Origin: JAYZDP01 sp036337765 | Lineage (GTDB): Bacteria > Acidobacteriota > Thermoanaerobaculia > Multivoradales > Multivoraceae | Direction of reading: 5' to 3' | Length of the DNA: 48,411 nt | NCBI GenBank assembly: GCA_036337765.1 | Contig: JAYZDP010000097.1 | Location: 1-48,411 of the forward strand | Shown here: piece after piece, positions 7,907-16,826 of the stretch | How the letters are laid out: each line of letters starts with the position of its first letter | How positions within the stretch are numbered: position 1 is the first letter of the stretch | Program-made: the position numbers and the translations under genes | Notes under the pieces: model-generated | Database searches by the model: none | The model's input: only the letters and a program-made list of their open reading frames with translations | What the model was told of the DNA's origin: nothing

Positions 7907-10021
7907 AGATCGTCGGACCCCGAGGGGGCCCGTGCTAGCCTTGCGTTTCGTCTCGCAAAGGATTGAGACGAAAGGGGATAGCCCGTGGCTCGACGACTTC
8001 TGCATGTAGCTCTTCTGGTCGGCCGCGAGCGAGCTGTCGACAAGTAGCGCTTCGAGGCCCGCCTCGTCGAGGACCTCGATGCCGAGAGTCTGCGCCCTGG
8101 CGAGCTTGCTGCCCGCCTTGTCCCCGGCGACGAGGTAGTCGGTCTTCTTCGAGACCGATGCCGAGACCGAGCCGCCAAGCTCTTCGATCCGGGCCTTGGC
8201 CTCGCGCCGGCTCCGGTTGGCCAGGGTGCCGGTGAGAACGAACCGTTTCCCCTCCAGCCTTGCTTCCTCCTGCGGCGGGTCGGTGACGTTGTCGAAGCAA
8301 ACGCCTGCCGCCTTCAGCCTCTCGATTCGACCCTGGTTGCCGGCGTCGTCGAAGAAGCTGCGGACGCTCGCGGCAACGACGTCGCCGATGCCGTCGATTT
8401 CGATCAGCTCCTCGATCGAGCCTCGGGCGATTGCGTCGAGATCCCCAAAGCGCCGTGCCAGGAGACGGGCCGCGCGCTCGCCGACGAAGCGGATCCCGAG
8501 CGCGAAGATTAGTCCGGACAGCTCGCGCCCCTTGGCGCCTTCGATCTCCGCCAGTAGGTTGTCCGCGGACTTCTCGCCCCAACGGTCGAGCTCGATGAGC
8601 GACGGCATCTGCAGGCCGAACAGGGACGTGTAGTCGACCACCAGGTCGGCCTCGATCAGCTGATCCACCATCCTTTCGCCGATGCCTTCGATGTTCATGG
8701 CATTGCGCGACACGAAGTGACGGATCGACTCGCGCACGATTGCTGGGCAAGCGGCGTTGATGCAGCGTAGCGCGACCTCGCCATTGAACTTGTGAACCGG
8801 GTCGTCGCACACCGGGCAGAAGGCCGGGAGCTCGAAGGGTGCCGACTCGTCGGAGCGTGCGTCGAGACGCACCTCGACGACCTTGGGGATGATGTCGCCG
8901 CCCTTCTCGACCACTACGGTGTCGCCGACCCGCACGTCCTTGCGGGCGAGATCCTCGTAGTTGTGGAGCGTCGCGCGCTGGACGGTGGTGCCGCCGATGA
9001 AGACCGGATCGAGATAGGCGACCGGGGTGAGTGCACCGGTGCGCCCGACCTGTACGCCAATATCGACCACGGTCGTTTCGGCCTGTTCGGCCGCATACTT
9101 ATAGGCAACCGCCCAACGGGGAGCCTTGGCGGTCGCGCCGAGCCGGTCACGCAGTTCGAGATCGTCGACCTTGACGACGACGCCGTCGGTCTCGAAGTCG
9201 AGCTCGTGGCGCTTGGAGGCCCAGTCTTCGATGAAGCCGGTCACCTCGTCGAGGCTGTCGCAGAGCTGCCAGCCGGGGTTGATGTCGAAGCCGAACTCGC
9301 CCAGACGAGCCAGGTTCTCGGAGTGGCGGGGTGCCGCGTCGTCGGAGAACAGATCGTAGGCCACGACGGCGAGCTGGCGGCTGGCGACCTCGCGGCTATC
9401 GAGCAGCCGTACCGACCCGGCGGTGGTGTTACGCGGGTTGACGTAGAGCGGTTCTTCCGCGGCCTCGCGCTCTTCGTTGAGCCGCCGGAAGACGCTGTTC
9501 GGCATGAAAAGCTCGCCGCGAGCGAGAAGACGGGGAGGGGCGTCTCCGCGCAGCCGTAGCGGGACGCTGGCGACGGTTCTGGCGTTTTGCGTCACCTCGT
9601 CGCCGACGCGGCCGTTGCCGCGCGTCGCGGCCTCGACCAGGATGCCGTCCACGTAGCGCCTCGACAGCGACACGCCGTCGACCTTGAGCTCGGCGACGTA
9701 GCGGAAGTCGGCTTCGGGCTCGAGGCGGCGGATCCGCGCCGCCCACTCGACGAGCTGTTCGAGCGAGTAGGTGTTGTCGAGCGACAGCATCGCCGGGTCG
9801 TGCTCGACCTGAGCGAAGCCCTTGACGGGCTCGCCACCGACCCGTTGGCTGGGACTGTCGGGGGTGACCGACCCCGGGTGCTGCTTCTCGAGCGCGACCA
9901 GCTCGGCCATCATCGCGTCGAAGTCACGATCCGAGATCTCCGGCTGGGCGCGCCGGTAGAGCTCTTCGTGGCGCACCAGCTCCTGGCGCAGCTCGGCGAT
10001 TCTCTCTAGCTCAGCCGACAC
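7313..10021 (-). CDS. ligA: NAD+-dependent DNA ligase, with antisense read-through tail
   Basis: The first ~660 residues from GTG 10021 form a complete LigA: Ia/NTase domain with catalytic Lys113 in AELKVDG, an OB fold, a four-cysteine zinc finger (CPVC and CINAAC), helix-hairpin-helix repeats (IEGIGERMVDQL, IDGIGDVVAAS) and a BRCT domain (FVLTGTLANRSR to EVLDEAGLEALL). It seals NAD+-dependent nicks in replication and repair. The frame does not stop after the BRCT domain near 8035. It continues for about 240 codons, through the hairpin at 7946-7973 and antisense across roughly 590 nt of glnA, to a TAG at 7313. The tail has no domain and is probably not part of the original protein. A lost stop or an indel near 7990-8035 is likely. 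Confidence 0.9.
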   Translation of the reverse strand: MSAELERIAELRQELVRHEELYRRAQPEISDRDFDAMMAELVALEKQHPGSVTPDSPSQRVGGEPVKGFAQVEHDPAMLSLDNTYSLEQLVEWAARIRRLEPEADFRYVAELKVDGVSLSRRYVDGILVEAATRGNGRVGDEVTQNARTVASVPLRLRGDAPPRLLARGELFMPNSVFRRLNEEREAAEEPLYVNPRNTTAGSVRLLDSREVASRQLAVVAYDLFSDDAAPRHSENLARLGEFGFDINPGWQLCDSLDEVTGFIEDWASKRHELDFETDGVVVKVDDLELRDRLGATAKAPRWAVAYKYAAEQAETTVVDIGVQVGRTGALTPVAYLDPVFIGGTTVQRATLHNYEDLARKDVRVGDTVVVEKGGDIIPKVVEVRLDARSDESAPFELPAFCPVCDDPVHKFNGEVALRCINAACPAIVRESIRHFVSRNAMNIEGIGERMVDQLIEADLVVDYTSLFGLQMPSLIELDRWGEKSADNLLAEIEGAKGRELSGLIFALGIRFVGERAARLLARRFGDLDAIARGSIEELIEIDGIGDVVAASVRSFFDDAGNQGRIERLKAAGVCFDNVTDPPQEEARLEGKRFVLTGTLANRSRREAKARIEELGGSVSASVSKKTDYLVAGDKAGSKLARAQTLGIEVLDEAGLEALLVDSSLAADQKSYMQKSSSHGLSPFVSILCETKRKASTGPLGVRRSLAVVVKGELVRMRAQPQRVNLLFTFPAQPRLNQILGEHVAFEEEALVRLECIQGAVERGRHCVGLRQLIGRHVVDVAIERSARIDSLLNAIEHRHEHGTPRQVAVCRGIRATKLETLRLRAVRVHRDPDGRRAIALRHRQVDRGLVARHEAFVAVGGGCSEGQNGGRVLENPACGVQRHFRQTGIAVTGEQRHPVLP
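7946..7973. terminator. hairpin between convergent glnA and ligA
   Basis: TTTCGTCTC (7946-7954) and GAGACGAAA (7965-7973) form a perfect 9-bp inverted repeat around a 10-nt loop, 40 nt after the glnA stop. Because the stem ends in A/T runs on both sides it could act for both converging transcripts, although there is no long T tract. This is where a terminator for both genes would be expected, which supports the view that ligA coding once ended before it. Confidence 0.5.
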
Positions 10022-10045
10022 TTGGCTACAGATGCGTCCGGGATC

Positions 10046-11038
10046 CTAGCCAGCATCTCCGAGCAGCTCGGCGATGTCGGCGCGCTCCGCGAAGAGCTCG
10101 GCCTCGGTCGTGTCCATCCGCTCTTGCGAGAAGGCGTCGATCTCGAGGCCGTCGACGATTGACCAGTCGCCGCCGGAGCAGGTGACGGGGAAGGAATAGA
10201 TGACCCCTTCCTCGACTCCGTAGTGAGCGCCGTCAGTCGGCACGCCCATCGAAACCCAGTCGCCTTCGGGCGTTCCCCGCACCCAGCTGCTGACGTGATC
10301 GATGGCCGCCGCGGCTGCAGAGGCGGCCGACGAGGCGCCCCGCGCCTGGATGATGGCGGCGCCCCGCTGTTGCACAGTCGGGATGAAGTCGTCACGCACC
10401 CAAGCCTCGTCGACCAGCCCGGCGGCGGCCTCGCCGCGTACTGTGCAGTGGCTGATGTCGGGATACTGGGTTGCCGAGTGGTTACCCCAGATCGTCATCT
10501 TCGCGACGTCGTTGACGTGACTCGAGGTTGTCTCCGCGAGCTGCATCTTGGCGCGGTTGTGGTCGAGTCGTGTCATGGCGGTGAAGTTGCGCGGGTTCAG
10601 GTCCGGCGCGTTCGACCTGCATATCAGGCAATTGGTGTTGGCTGGGTTGCCGACCACAAGCACCTTGACCTCGCGGCTGGCGTGGTCGTTGAGCGCCTTG
10701 CCTTGGGCGGTGAAGATCTGCCCATTGGCCGAGAGCAGGTCCTTGCGCTCCATTCCCGGACCGCGGGGGCGGGCGCCTACCAGCATCGCGATATCGACAC
10801 CTGTGAAGGCCTCATCAGCGTTGTCGGAGGCCACCACTTCGTGCAGGAGTGGGTAGGCGCAGTCGCGCAGCTCCATCACCGTGCCACGCAGGGCGTCCAT
10901 GGCCGGCGGTATCTCGAGCAGGTTCAGGCTGATCGGCTGGTCAAGGCCCAGCATCTCGCCGGCGGCGATGCGAAAGATAAGGGCGTAGCCGATCTGGCCG
11001 GCCGCGCCCGTTACGGCAACACGAACGGGTTCACTCAT
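10046..11038 (-). CDS. mdh: malate dehydrogenase
   Basis: A 330-residue NAD-dependent malate dehydrogenase of the cytosolic-like (type 2) group, interconverting malate and oxaloacetate in the TCA cycle. The N-terminal dinucleotide-binding loop is VTGAAGQIGYAL. The substrate-specificity loop GARPRGPGMERKDLL carries the arginines. NPANTN, TRLDHNRAK and the catalytic histidine in WGNHSATQYPD follow in the expected order. Length is normal. It sits 24 nt upstream of the ligA start on the same strand and 53 nt downstream of the PQQ-propeller gene, so co-transcription is possible without functional linkage. Confidence 0.97.
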   Translation of the reverse strand: MSEPVRVAVTGAAGQIGYALIFRIAAGEMLGLDQPISLNLLEIPPAMDALRGTVMELRDCAYPLLHEVVASDNADEAFTGVDIAMLVGARPRGPGMERKDLLSANGQIFTAQGKALNDHASREVKVLVVGNPANTNCLICRSNAPDLNPRNFTAMTRLDHNRAKMQLAETTSSHVNDVAKMTIWGNHSATQYPDISHCTVRGEAAAGLVDEAWVRDDFIPTVQQRGAAIIQARGASSAASAAAAAIDHVSSWVRGTPEGDWVSMGVPTDGAHYGVEEGVIYSFPVTCSGGDWSIVDGLEIDAFSQERMDTTEAELFAERADIAELLGDAG

Positions 11039-11091
11039 GGACTGGAGACTCCGGGAAAGTTATCGGAAGGGCGTCGAGCCCCTAGCTACGC

Positions 11092-12432
11092 TCACGATCC
11101 TTTCGAGAACTTGTAGAGGTGGGTCCGGGTGCGTAGGTACACAGCTCCGTCGGCAATCGCTGGAGTCGCCATGCACATGTCGTCGAGCGAGCTCTTGCCT
11201 ACCACGGTGAACTCCTCGCCGGCGTCGATGACGAACGTGTCGCAGTCTTCGCTGGTGACGAAGATCTTGCCGTTGTAGGCCCAGGGCGAAGCGGTGAAGG
11301 CGCTCGCGCCGCGCTCGATGCGCTGCTTGCCGTAGACCTCTTCACCGGTCTTGGCGTTGTGCATGGTGAAAAAGCCCCGATCGAGCAGCGTGTAGAAGTA
11401 GTCGCCGTAGATCAGCGGCGTCGGGTTGTAGGCGCCCGCCTGGGGCAGAAACCAGACGATCCACTCGTTGGAGGTCTGTCCGTTCTCGAGGCTGATGTCG
11501 CCTTCCGCGCCTGGGCGGATGGCGAATACCGGCCGCTTCTGGTCGCCGACATAGCCTGAGCTGACGTAGAGCAGGCCGTGAGCGGCGAAGGGTTGCGGAA
11601 TGGCGATTGAAGACATGCCGCCGAACTCCCACAGCAGGTTGCCCTTTGTGTCGTAGGAGCGGACGAGGTCGGTGCCGGCAGTGATCACTTCCGTACGCTG
11701 GGGGTTTTCCCACACGAAGGGGGTCGCCCAGTTGGAGCCTTCGTCGCGGTCGGCGCGCCACAGCTCCTTACCGGTCTTCTTGTCGAGCGCGGCGAAGTAC
11801 GACTGGTCCTCGTTGTCGTTGACGACGTAGAGCTGGTCTCCGTGCAGGATCGGCGACGCGGCCGTGCCCCAGCCGTAGCGGGTGCGGACCACGCCGGGCT
11901 CGTGCTCCCAGATCACCTCACCACCCTTGGTATCCAGCGCGAAGACGCCGACGTTGCCGAAGTAGGCGTAGATACGCTCGCCGTCGGTCGTCGGTGTCTC
12001 CGACGCGTAGGTGTTCTTGAGATGGCGCGCGAAATCGGGCGGTCCCGACTTCACCGTGGTCTCCCATACCTGTTCTCCGGTCACCGTGTCGAAGGCATAG
12101 ACCTGCCAATGGTGGGCGTTTTTGGATGGCTCCGGGCGATTGCCGCCAAAGTACAGGCCCTTCTTGGGCTCTTCGATCTGGCCGTCACTCGCGACGCTGG
12201 TGACGAACACGCGGTCTCCCCAGATGACGGGCGACGACCACGCGAGGCCAGGCACGTCGATTTTCCAGGCGACATTCTCGGTCTCGCTCCACGAGTCGGG
12301 GAGACGCGGATCGTCTTGCACCTGGCTCATGGCGTTGCCGCCACGGAAAGAGGGCCAGTTGTCCTCCGCGGCTTGCACTGAGGCGGCGAGAAACAGAAAT
12401 ACGAGGGCCGATGAGGCGATCTTGCGTATCAT
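11092..12432 (-). CDS. secreted PQQ-like beta-propeller protein
   Basis: A 446-residue protein with a signal peptide (MIRKIASSALVFLFLAASVQAA). WPSFRGG follows, the usual opening of the outer PQQ-like repeat. Repeats then occur with WKI, VYAFDTVTGEQVWET, VFALDTKGGEVIWEH and YFAALDKKTGKELWRAD, the tryptophan-docking pattern of PQQ-type or BamB-like seven/eight-bladed propellers. No quinoprotein catalytic aspartate or disulfide pair is obvious, so it is more likely a structural or binding propeller in the periplasm or outside the cell than a dehydrogenase. GGAGG precedes the ATG. A function cannot be assigned from sequence. Confidence 0.85.
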   Translation of the reverse strand: MIRKIASSALVFLFLAASVQAAEDNWPSFRGGNAMSQVQDDPRLPDSWSETENVAWKIDVPGLAWSSPVIWGDRVFVTSVASDGQIEEPKKGLYFGGNRPEPSKNAHHWQVYAFDTVTGEQVWETTVKSGPPDFARHLKNTYASETPTTDGERIYAYFGNVGVFALDTKGGEVIWEHEPGVVRTRYGWGTAASPILHGDQLYVVNDNEDQSYFAALDKKTGKELWRADRDEGSNWATPFVWENPQRTEVITAGTDLVRSYDTKGNLLWEFGGMSSIAIPQPFAAHGLLYVSSGYVGDQKRPVFAIRPGAEGDISLENGQTSNEWIVWFLPQAGAYNPTPLIYGDYFYTLLDRGFFTMHNAKTGEEVYGKQRIERGASAFTASPWAYNGKIFVTSEDCDTFVIDAGEEFTVVGKSSLDDMCMATPAIADGAVYLRTRTHLYKFSKGS

Positions 12433-12491
12433 TTTGGGGAACCTCCGCGGAGCTTTGCGGGTAGGAAGGTCGACGCGGCGATCTTAGCAGC

Positions 12492-14120
12492 TCACCAGCG
12501 GTAGATGAGGAGTATCGGCTCGCTCTCGAGGCTCCAACGAGCCACCGGTTCGAGCCGTTGCCGACAGTGCTCGATCAACGGGTTGGTCCAGTCGTCTCGT
12601 ACCGCGAACATGACGTAGACCGGCCGCTGGCGCGACACCTCGTCGAGCATCGTGAAGGTCTCGGGCCGGATGTCTGGAACCTCGTGTCGCGAGATGTCGA
12701 GCAAGTCGATATCTACGCGGAGGCGCGTCTGAAGGACGAGTGTGACGGTGTGCTGCATCAACGGCACGGCGAGGACGGATTGCCGGGGCGCATGCCGGCT
12801 CAGCCATTCCAGGCCCAGCCGGTAGCTGGTTCCCCAGTAATCGCCGGCCTGCGGCTGGCCACTGGCACGGGCGCCCGCCAGGCCGCCGGCGAGAGTGTTC
12901 CAGTAGCCGAGCTGAAACGGGTGGGAACGGGCCGTCGCCCAGATTCCCGGCAGGAGTGCCACGAGGCAGATTCCGACGGCGGTGACGCGGCGCGGTGCTG
13001 CCACCGAGTCGACGACGCGATCGCGTAGCGAGGATGCAGCGGCGCCGGCGAGGATCGCGAAGGCGGGGAAAGCCTCCAGGAAGTGGCGAACGCCGTCGAA
13101 GTTGACTGCGTTCGGCAGGTAGAGCCGTCCCACGACGACGCCGATCCAGGCGATCGGCAGGACCCATCGCACCTCGCGGCTGCGGCGCACCAGGGCTACG
13201 ACGAGCCCGCCAGTCACCAGAGCTAGAAAGGGCAGCGGAGTCGTGAAGAGCACCGCGCCGATCGGCGAGGCGATGCTCTCGGGCCGGGTGGCGAAGAGCC
13301 GCAGGCCGATGTAGTCGAGGTGTAGCGAGAGTCGCTCGATCGGGTGCGGCCAGACGTATGGCCAGCTTGCCAGAAAGAGCATGCTGCCGGCCGCGATCGA
13401 GCCCCCGAGGGCCGGCCAGAGCTTTCGCAGTCGCGCGACGAGCCCCTCCGGTGTTGTGGCAACCAGCACGGTGGCGAGTGCGATCGGAGGCACAAAGATC
13501 GCGTTGGCCTTGGTACCGAGCGCGAGCCCCCAGACCAGGCCGGCGGCTACGATCCATCGGGCGGAGCCGCGTTGCCAGCCGTGGCCGAAGGCGAGCAGCG
13601 CCAATGAGAAAAACACCATCTCCGGGGTGTCCTTGATGTTCGACAGGGCGTGAACCACCAGGCGCGGCGACGTCAGGAGCAGCCCGCAGGCGACCACCGC
13701 AGCGAGGCTGTCGTAGTAGCGCCGCATCCACTCGAACAGTGCCACCACCAGCAGCGCCACGAGCGGCAGGTTGATGGCGTGGAAGCCATCGAACGGGTCT
13801 AGGAGGCCTAGCCAACGCGACGTCACCATCGAGGCGGCGGCCGCGAGCGTGTTGGTGACCGGGTAGTACTCCCAGGGGTGATCGCGGAACGGAGAATCCA
13901 GATCGGGCGCGTGTCCCGCCGGGTAGGGGTCGCCGCTGAAGTCGAGGTAAGCCGGATCGAGGCTAGTGAAGAAGGAGAGGTAGCGCTCGCCGAAAAAGAA
14001 ATCCCCGAGCGCCTCGTCCCAGGTTACGTTGTAGTACCGAAGCGCCGGCAGCCCGCCAGCCACGATTCCTAGAGCCAGTAGCCAAAGGTATAGGCGACGT
14101 CGCACCTCGGACGACAACAT
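12492..14120 (-). CDS. GT39-like membrane glycosyltransferase
   Basis: With the ATG at 14120 the protein has 542 residues and about eleven hydrophobic segments. The first periplasmic loop has NVTWDEALGDFFFGERY, an acidic DE pair typical of GT-C enzymes (PMT/ArnT/GT39) that use polyprenyl-phosphate sugars. HALSNIKDTPEM and LALGTKANAIFVPP are also typical of this group. The C-terminus is soluble (VYVMFAVRDDWTNP). The open frame extends 50 codons upstream to 14270, but this part is not hydrophobic and overlaps the start of the divergent msbA-like gene. I therefore prefer 14120, which leaves a 123-nt divergent promoter region. Acceptor and sugar are unknown. Confidence 0.85.
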   Translation of the reverse strand: MLSSEVRRRLYLWLLALGIVAGGLPALRYYNVTWDEALGDFFFGERYLSFFTSLDPAYLDFSGDPYPAGHAPDLDSPFRDHPWEYYPVTNTLAAAASMVTSRWLGLLDPFDGFHAINLPLVALLVVALFEWMRRYYDSLAAVVACGLLLTSPRLVVHALSNIKDTPEMVFFSLALLAFGHGWQRGSARWIVAAGLVWGLALGTKANAIFVPPIALATVLVATTPEGLVARLRKLWPALGGSIAAGSMLFLASWPYVWPHPIERLSLHLDYIGLRLFATRPESIASPIGAVLFTTPLPFLALVTGGLVVALVRRSREVRWVLPIAWIGVVVGRLYLPNAVNFDGVRHFLEAFPAFAILAGAAASSLRDRVVDSVAAPRRVTAVGICLVALLPGIWATARSHPFQLGYWNTLAGGLAGARASGQPQAGDYWGTSYRLGLEWLSRHAPRQSVLAVPLMQHTVTLVLQTRLRVDIDLLDISRHEVPDIRPETFTMLDEVSRQRPVYVMFAVRDDWTNPLIEHCRQRLEPVARWSLESEPILLIYRW

Positions 14121-14243
14121 AGCGCAAACCGGTAGACTCCCGCAGCTTCCAATCGGGGCAAGTAGACCACCTGTGACGAGCATTGGAGCATCCCCAGCTG
14201 ATGGCATGGACCTCGCCTGCGTGACGGTCGGGGGAGCCGCCGA

Positions 14244-16094
14244 ATGTACCTGGGGCGGTCCCTGTGGCACTACGTCGTGCGCTATCTGGGGTGGGCGCTT
14301 CTCGCCGTCTTCTCGATGCTCGCCTACGCTGTGACAACGGCGACGATGGTCTCTCTCATCGAGCCGCTCTTCTCCGAGGTGCTGCCTTTCAACGACAGCG
14401 CCGGCATCGGCCTTTCAGGAGGTGGAGGTGCTGAGCCGGGGGAGCCATCCTTGGGCGCCTTCGATCTACGCGGTCAGCTGGACACGGCCTACGAGGGGCT
14501 GAAGAGTTTCTTCGGCATCACGCCTTCGAGCGTCGTCTTCTTCGTGCCGACCTTGTTTTTCTTCGTCTACATGCTGCGCATGATGTCGGCGTTCTTCTCC
14601 GGCTACTCCTTCCAGCATGCCGGCCTCGGCGTCACTACCGACATCCGCAACGACCTGTGCGAGTACGTGCTTCGCCAGTCGAGTCAGTTCCATGCCGAGC
14701 ACAGCTCTGGCGAGCTCTACAGCCGGGTCGTCTCCGACGTCGACAAGATGCAGAACGCGGTCTCGAGCCGCCTGCTCGATCTCTTCCAGCAGTCCGTCAC
14801 GCTCATTCTCCTGGTGCTGCTGCTGTTGTCGACGCATCTGCAGCTCGCCCTGATCTGTCTGATCGGCGCACCCGTGATCGTCTATCCGATCTACCGTTTC
14901 GGCCGTGGCATGCGCCTGACCAGCCACCGTAGCCAGGAGCGGATGGCGGAGCTGTCGTCGCTCTTGACCGAGATCGTGCGCGGCCACCGGATCGTGAAGG
15001 CCTTCGGCATGGAGGACTTCGAGCTGGCCCGGTTCCGCGACGCCACGCACCGCCATCTCAAGGTCAACCTACGCGCCCAGATCCTGTCGAGCTTCTCGAG
15101 CCCGGTGGTCGAGACGATGAGCGCACTGGGAGGCTGCTTCCTGCTCGTCTACTCGGCAAACCTGATTCGTCAGGACCAGCTGACGACTCCTCTGCTGCTC
15201 CAGTTCTTGACCAACCTCATTCTGCTTTATGATCCCGTCCGGCGTCTGAACAAGGTCAACCTGATCTTGCAGGGGGCTTTGGCGGCAGCGCAGCGGGTAT
15301 TCCATCTGCTGTCGCTACCCTCAGACATCGAGGATCGCCCAACCTCGCCACCGCTCGAGGGGGTCGACGAGGGGATCTCGTTCTCCGATGTCTCTTTTGC
15401 CTACCGCGTCGGCGCCAACGTGCTGGAGGAGTTCGCCCTCGAGGTTCGAAGCGGCTCGACCGTCGCGCTGGTCGGCCCGTCCGGCGCCGGAAAGTCGACG
15501 GTCGTCAATCTGCTACCGCGGTTCTTCGACCCTGTCGAGGGGGCGATCCGCATCGATGGGGTCGACATTCGCGGGCTGCCGCTGCAGAACCTGCGCTCGC
15601 TGATCGGGCTTGTCTCACAGGAGACGATTCTCTTCAACGACACGGTGCGCGCCAACATCGCCTACGGCCACACCGAGATGCCGATCGAGCGCGTGCGCGA
15701 GGCTGCGGCCGCCGCCTATGCCGATGAGTTCATCATGGAGCTCACCGACGGCTACGAGTCCCTGATCGGCGAGTCGGGCCAGCAGCTCTCCGGCGGACAG
15801 CGCCAGCGTCTTTCGATCGCGAGGGCGCTGCTGAAAAACGCTCCGATCCTGATTCTCGACGAGGCGACCTCGCAGCTCGACACTTATTCGGAGTCGTTGG
15901 TGCAGAAGGCGCTCTTGAATCTGATGGCAGGTAGGACCACGCTCGTCATCGCCCATCGGATTTCAACCGTCATGTCAGCGGATCAGATCGTGGTGATGCA
16001 GAAGGGCCGCATCGTCGAGCAGGGCAGCCACGGCGAGCTACTCGAGCTCGGCGGTGCCTACAAGCGGCTCTACGACCTCCAGTTTAGGGTGTAA
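14244..16094 (+). CDS. msbA: MsbA-type lipid/polysaccharide ABC exporter
   Basis: A 616-residue half-transporter: an exporter transmembrane domain (about residues 15-340) with a longer periplasmic first loop than usual, then a nucleotide-binding domain with Walker A GPSGAGKST (about 411-419), LSGGQRQR signature (about 514), Walker B ILILDEATSQLD and the switch His in VIAHRIST. The segment FQHAGLGVTTDIRNDLCEY, then FHAEHSSGELYSRVVSDVD, matches MsbA family coupling helices. It probably flips lipid A core or a related glycolipid across the inner membrane as a homodimer. The next gene, an acyltransferase of the lipid A-related DUF374 group, begins 10 nt later, supporting an envelope lipid role. 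The RBS GGGGGAG precedes the ATG. Confidence 0.92.
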   Translation: MYLGRSLWHYVVRYLGWALLAVFSMLAYAVTTATMVSLIEPLFSEVLPFNDSAGIGLSGGGGAEPGEPSLGAFDLRGQLDTAYEGLKSFFGITPSSVVFFVPTLFFFVYMLRMMSAFFSGYSFQHAGLGVTTDIRNDLCEYVLRQSSQFHAEHSSGELYSRVVSDVDKMQNAVSSRLLDLFQQSVTLILLVLLLLSTHLQLALICLIGAPVIVYPIYRFGRGMRLTSHRSQERMAELSSLLTEIVRGHRIVKAFGMEDFELARFRDATHRHLKVNLRAQILSSFSSPVVETMSALGGCFLLVYSANLIRQDQLTTPLLLQFLTNLILLYDPVRRLNKVNLILQGALAAAQRVFHLLSLPSDIEDRPTSPPLEGVDEGISFSDVSFAYRVGANVLEEFALEVRSGSTVALVGPSGAGKSTVVNLLPRFFDPVEGAIRIDGVDIRGLPLQNLRSLIGLVSQETILFNDTVRANIAYGHTEMPIERVREAAAAAYADEFIMELTDGYESLIGESGQQLSGGQRQRLSIARALLKNAPILILDEATSQLDTYSESLVQKALLNLMAGRTTLVIAHRISTVMSADQIVVMQKGRIVEQGSHGELLELGGAYKRLYDLQFRV

Positions 16095-16104
16095 GGCCGC
16101 GGAG

Positions 16105-16794
16105 ATGAGCGCGCGTTCTGGGGCGGTCAAGTGGCGTCTGGTCCGGCCGGCGGGTTTCGCGGCGCGTAACGTGCTGCGAATCCTCGGTGGCAGCGCTCGC
16201 TACGTGGTGTGCAACGGTGAACGGCTGGAGGAGCTGCGGCGAGCCGGCAAACCGGTGGTGGTGTCGTTCTGGCACGACCAGAGCTTCACTGCCGGCTGGT
16301 ACGTGATCCGCGAGCTGCACCGAAGTGGCGTTCCGCTCACGCTGCTCGCCAGCCACTCGCACGACGGCGAGATGTTGGTCCAGGTCGGGCGGCCTTGGGG
16401 CATGCGGGTTGTGCGCGGCTCGGCGTCGCGCGGCGGGCGGGCGGCGATCTTGGCGCTGTATCGCGAGTTGGTCGACCACGGCTCCTCGCCGGTGATCGTG
16501 CCCGATGGCCCGCGCGGCCCGGCCCACGTCTGCAAACTCGGGGCGCTCTTGTTGTCGAAGATGGCGAAAGTGCCGATTCTGCCGCTCGGCTTCTCACCCG
16601 ATCGTGCTTGGTCCATCGGCTCCTGGGATCGGATGTCGGTGCCGAAGCCCGCGACGCGCATCGGCGTCGCTGTGGGTGAGCCGTTGCAGGTCGACCGCGC
16701 CGCGACGGCGGCCGAACTCGAGGAGCTCAGCCTCAGCCTCGCAGCTACCCTGGACGGCTTGGTGGACCAGGCACGCGCTGCGCTCGCATCATGA
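16105..16794 (+). CDS. DUF374 lysophospholipid/lipid A acyltransferase-like protein
   Basis: A 229-residue protein from ATG 16105, which has GCGGAG upstream; an earlier in-frame ATG at 16054 would overlap msbA by 41 nt. Motifs are VVSFWHDQSF, SHSHDGEMLVQV, RGSASRGGRAA and VPDGPRGPAHVCKLGALLL. The WHD histidine and the DGPRGP block define the DUF374 branch of the LPLAT superfamily. Members acylate lipid A or lysophospholipid-like acceptors at the inner membrane. The gene closely follows the MsbA-type exporter, a common pairing in Gram-negative genomes. The acyl donor and acceptor cannot be determined here. Confidence 0.9.
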   Translation: MSARSGAVKWRLVRPAGFAARNVLRILGGSARYVVCNGERLEELRRAGKPVVVSFWHDQSFTAGWYVIRELHRSGVPLTLLASHSHDGEMLVQVGRPWGMRVVRGSASRGGRAAILALYRELVDHGSSPVIVPDGPRGPAHVCKLGALLLSKMAKVPILPLGFSPDRAWSIGSWDRMSVPKPATRIGVAVGEPLQVDRAATAAELEELSLSLAATLDGLVDQARAALAS

Positions 16795-16826
16795 GATGCG
16801 TCGGGAGAGAATGACGCGGAGGCATA

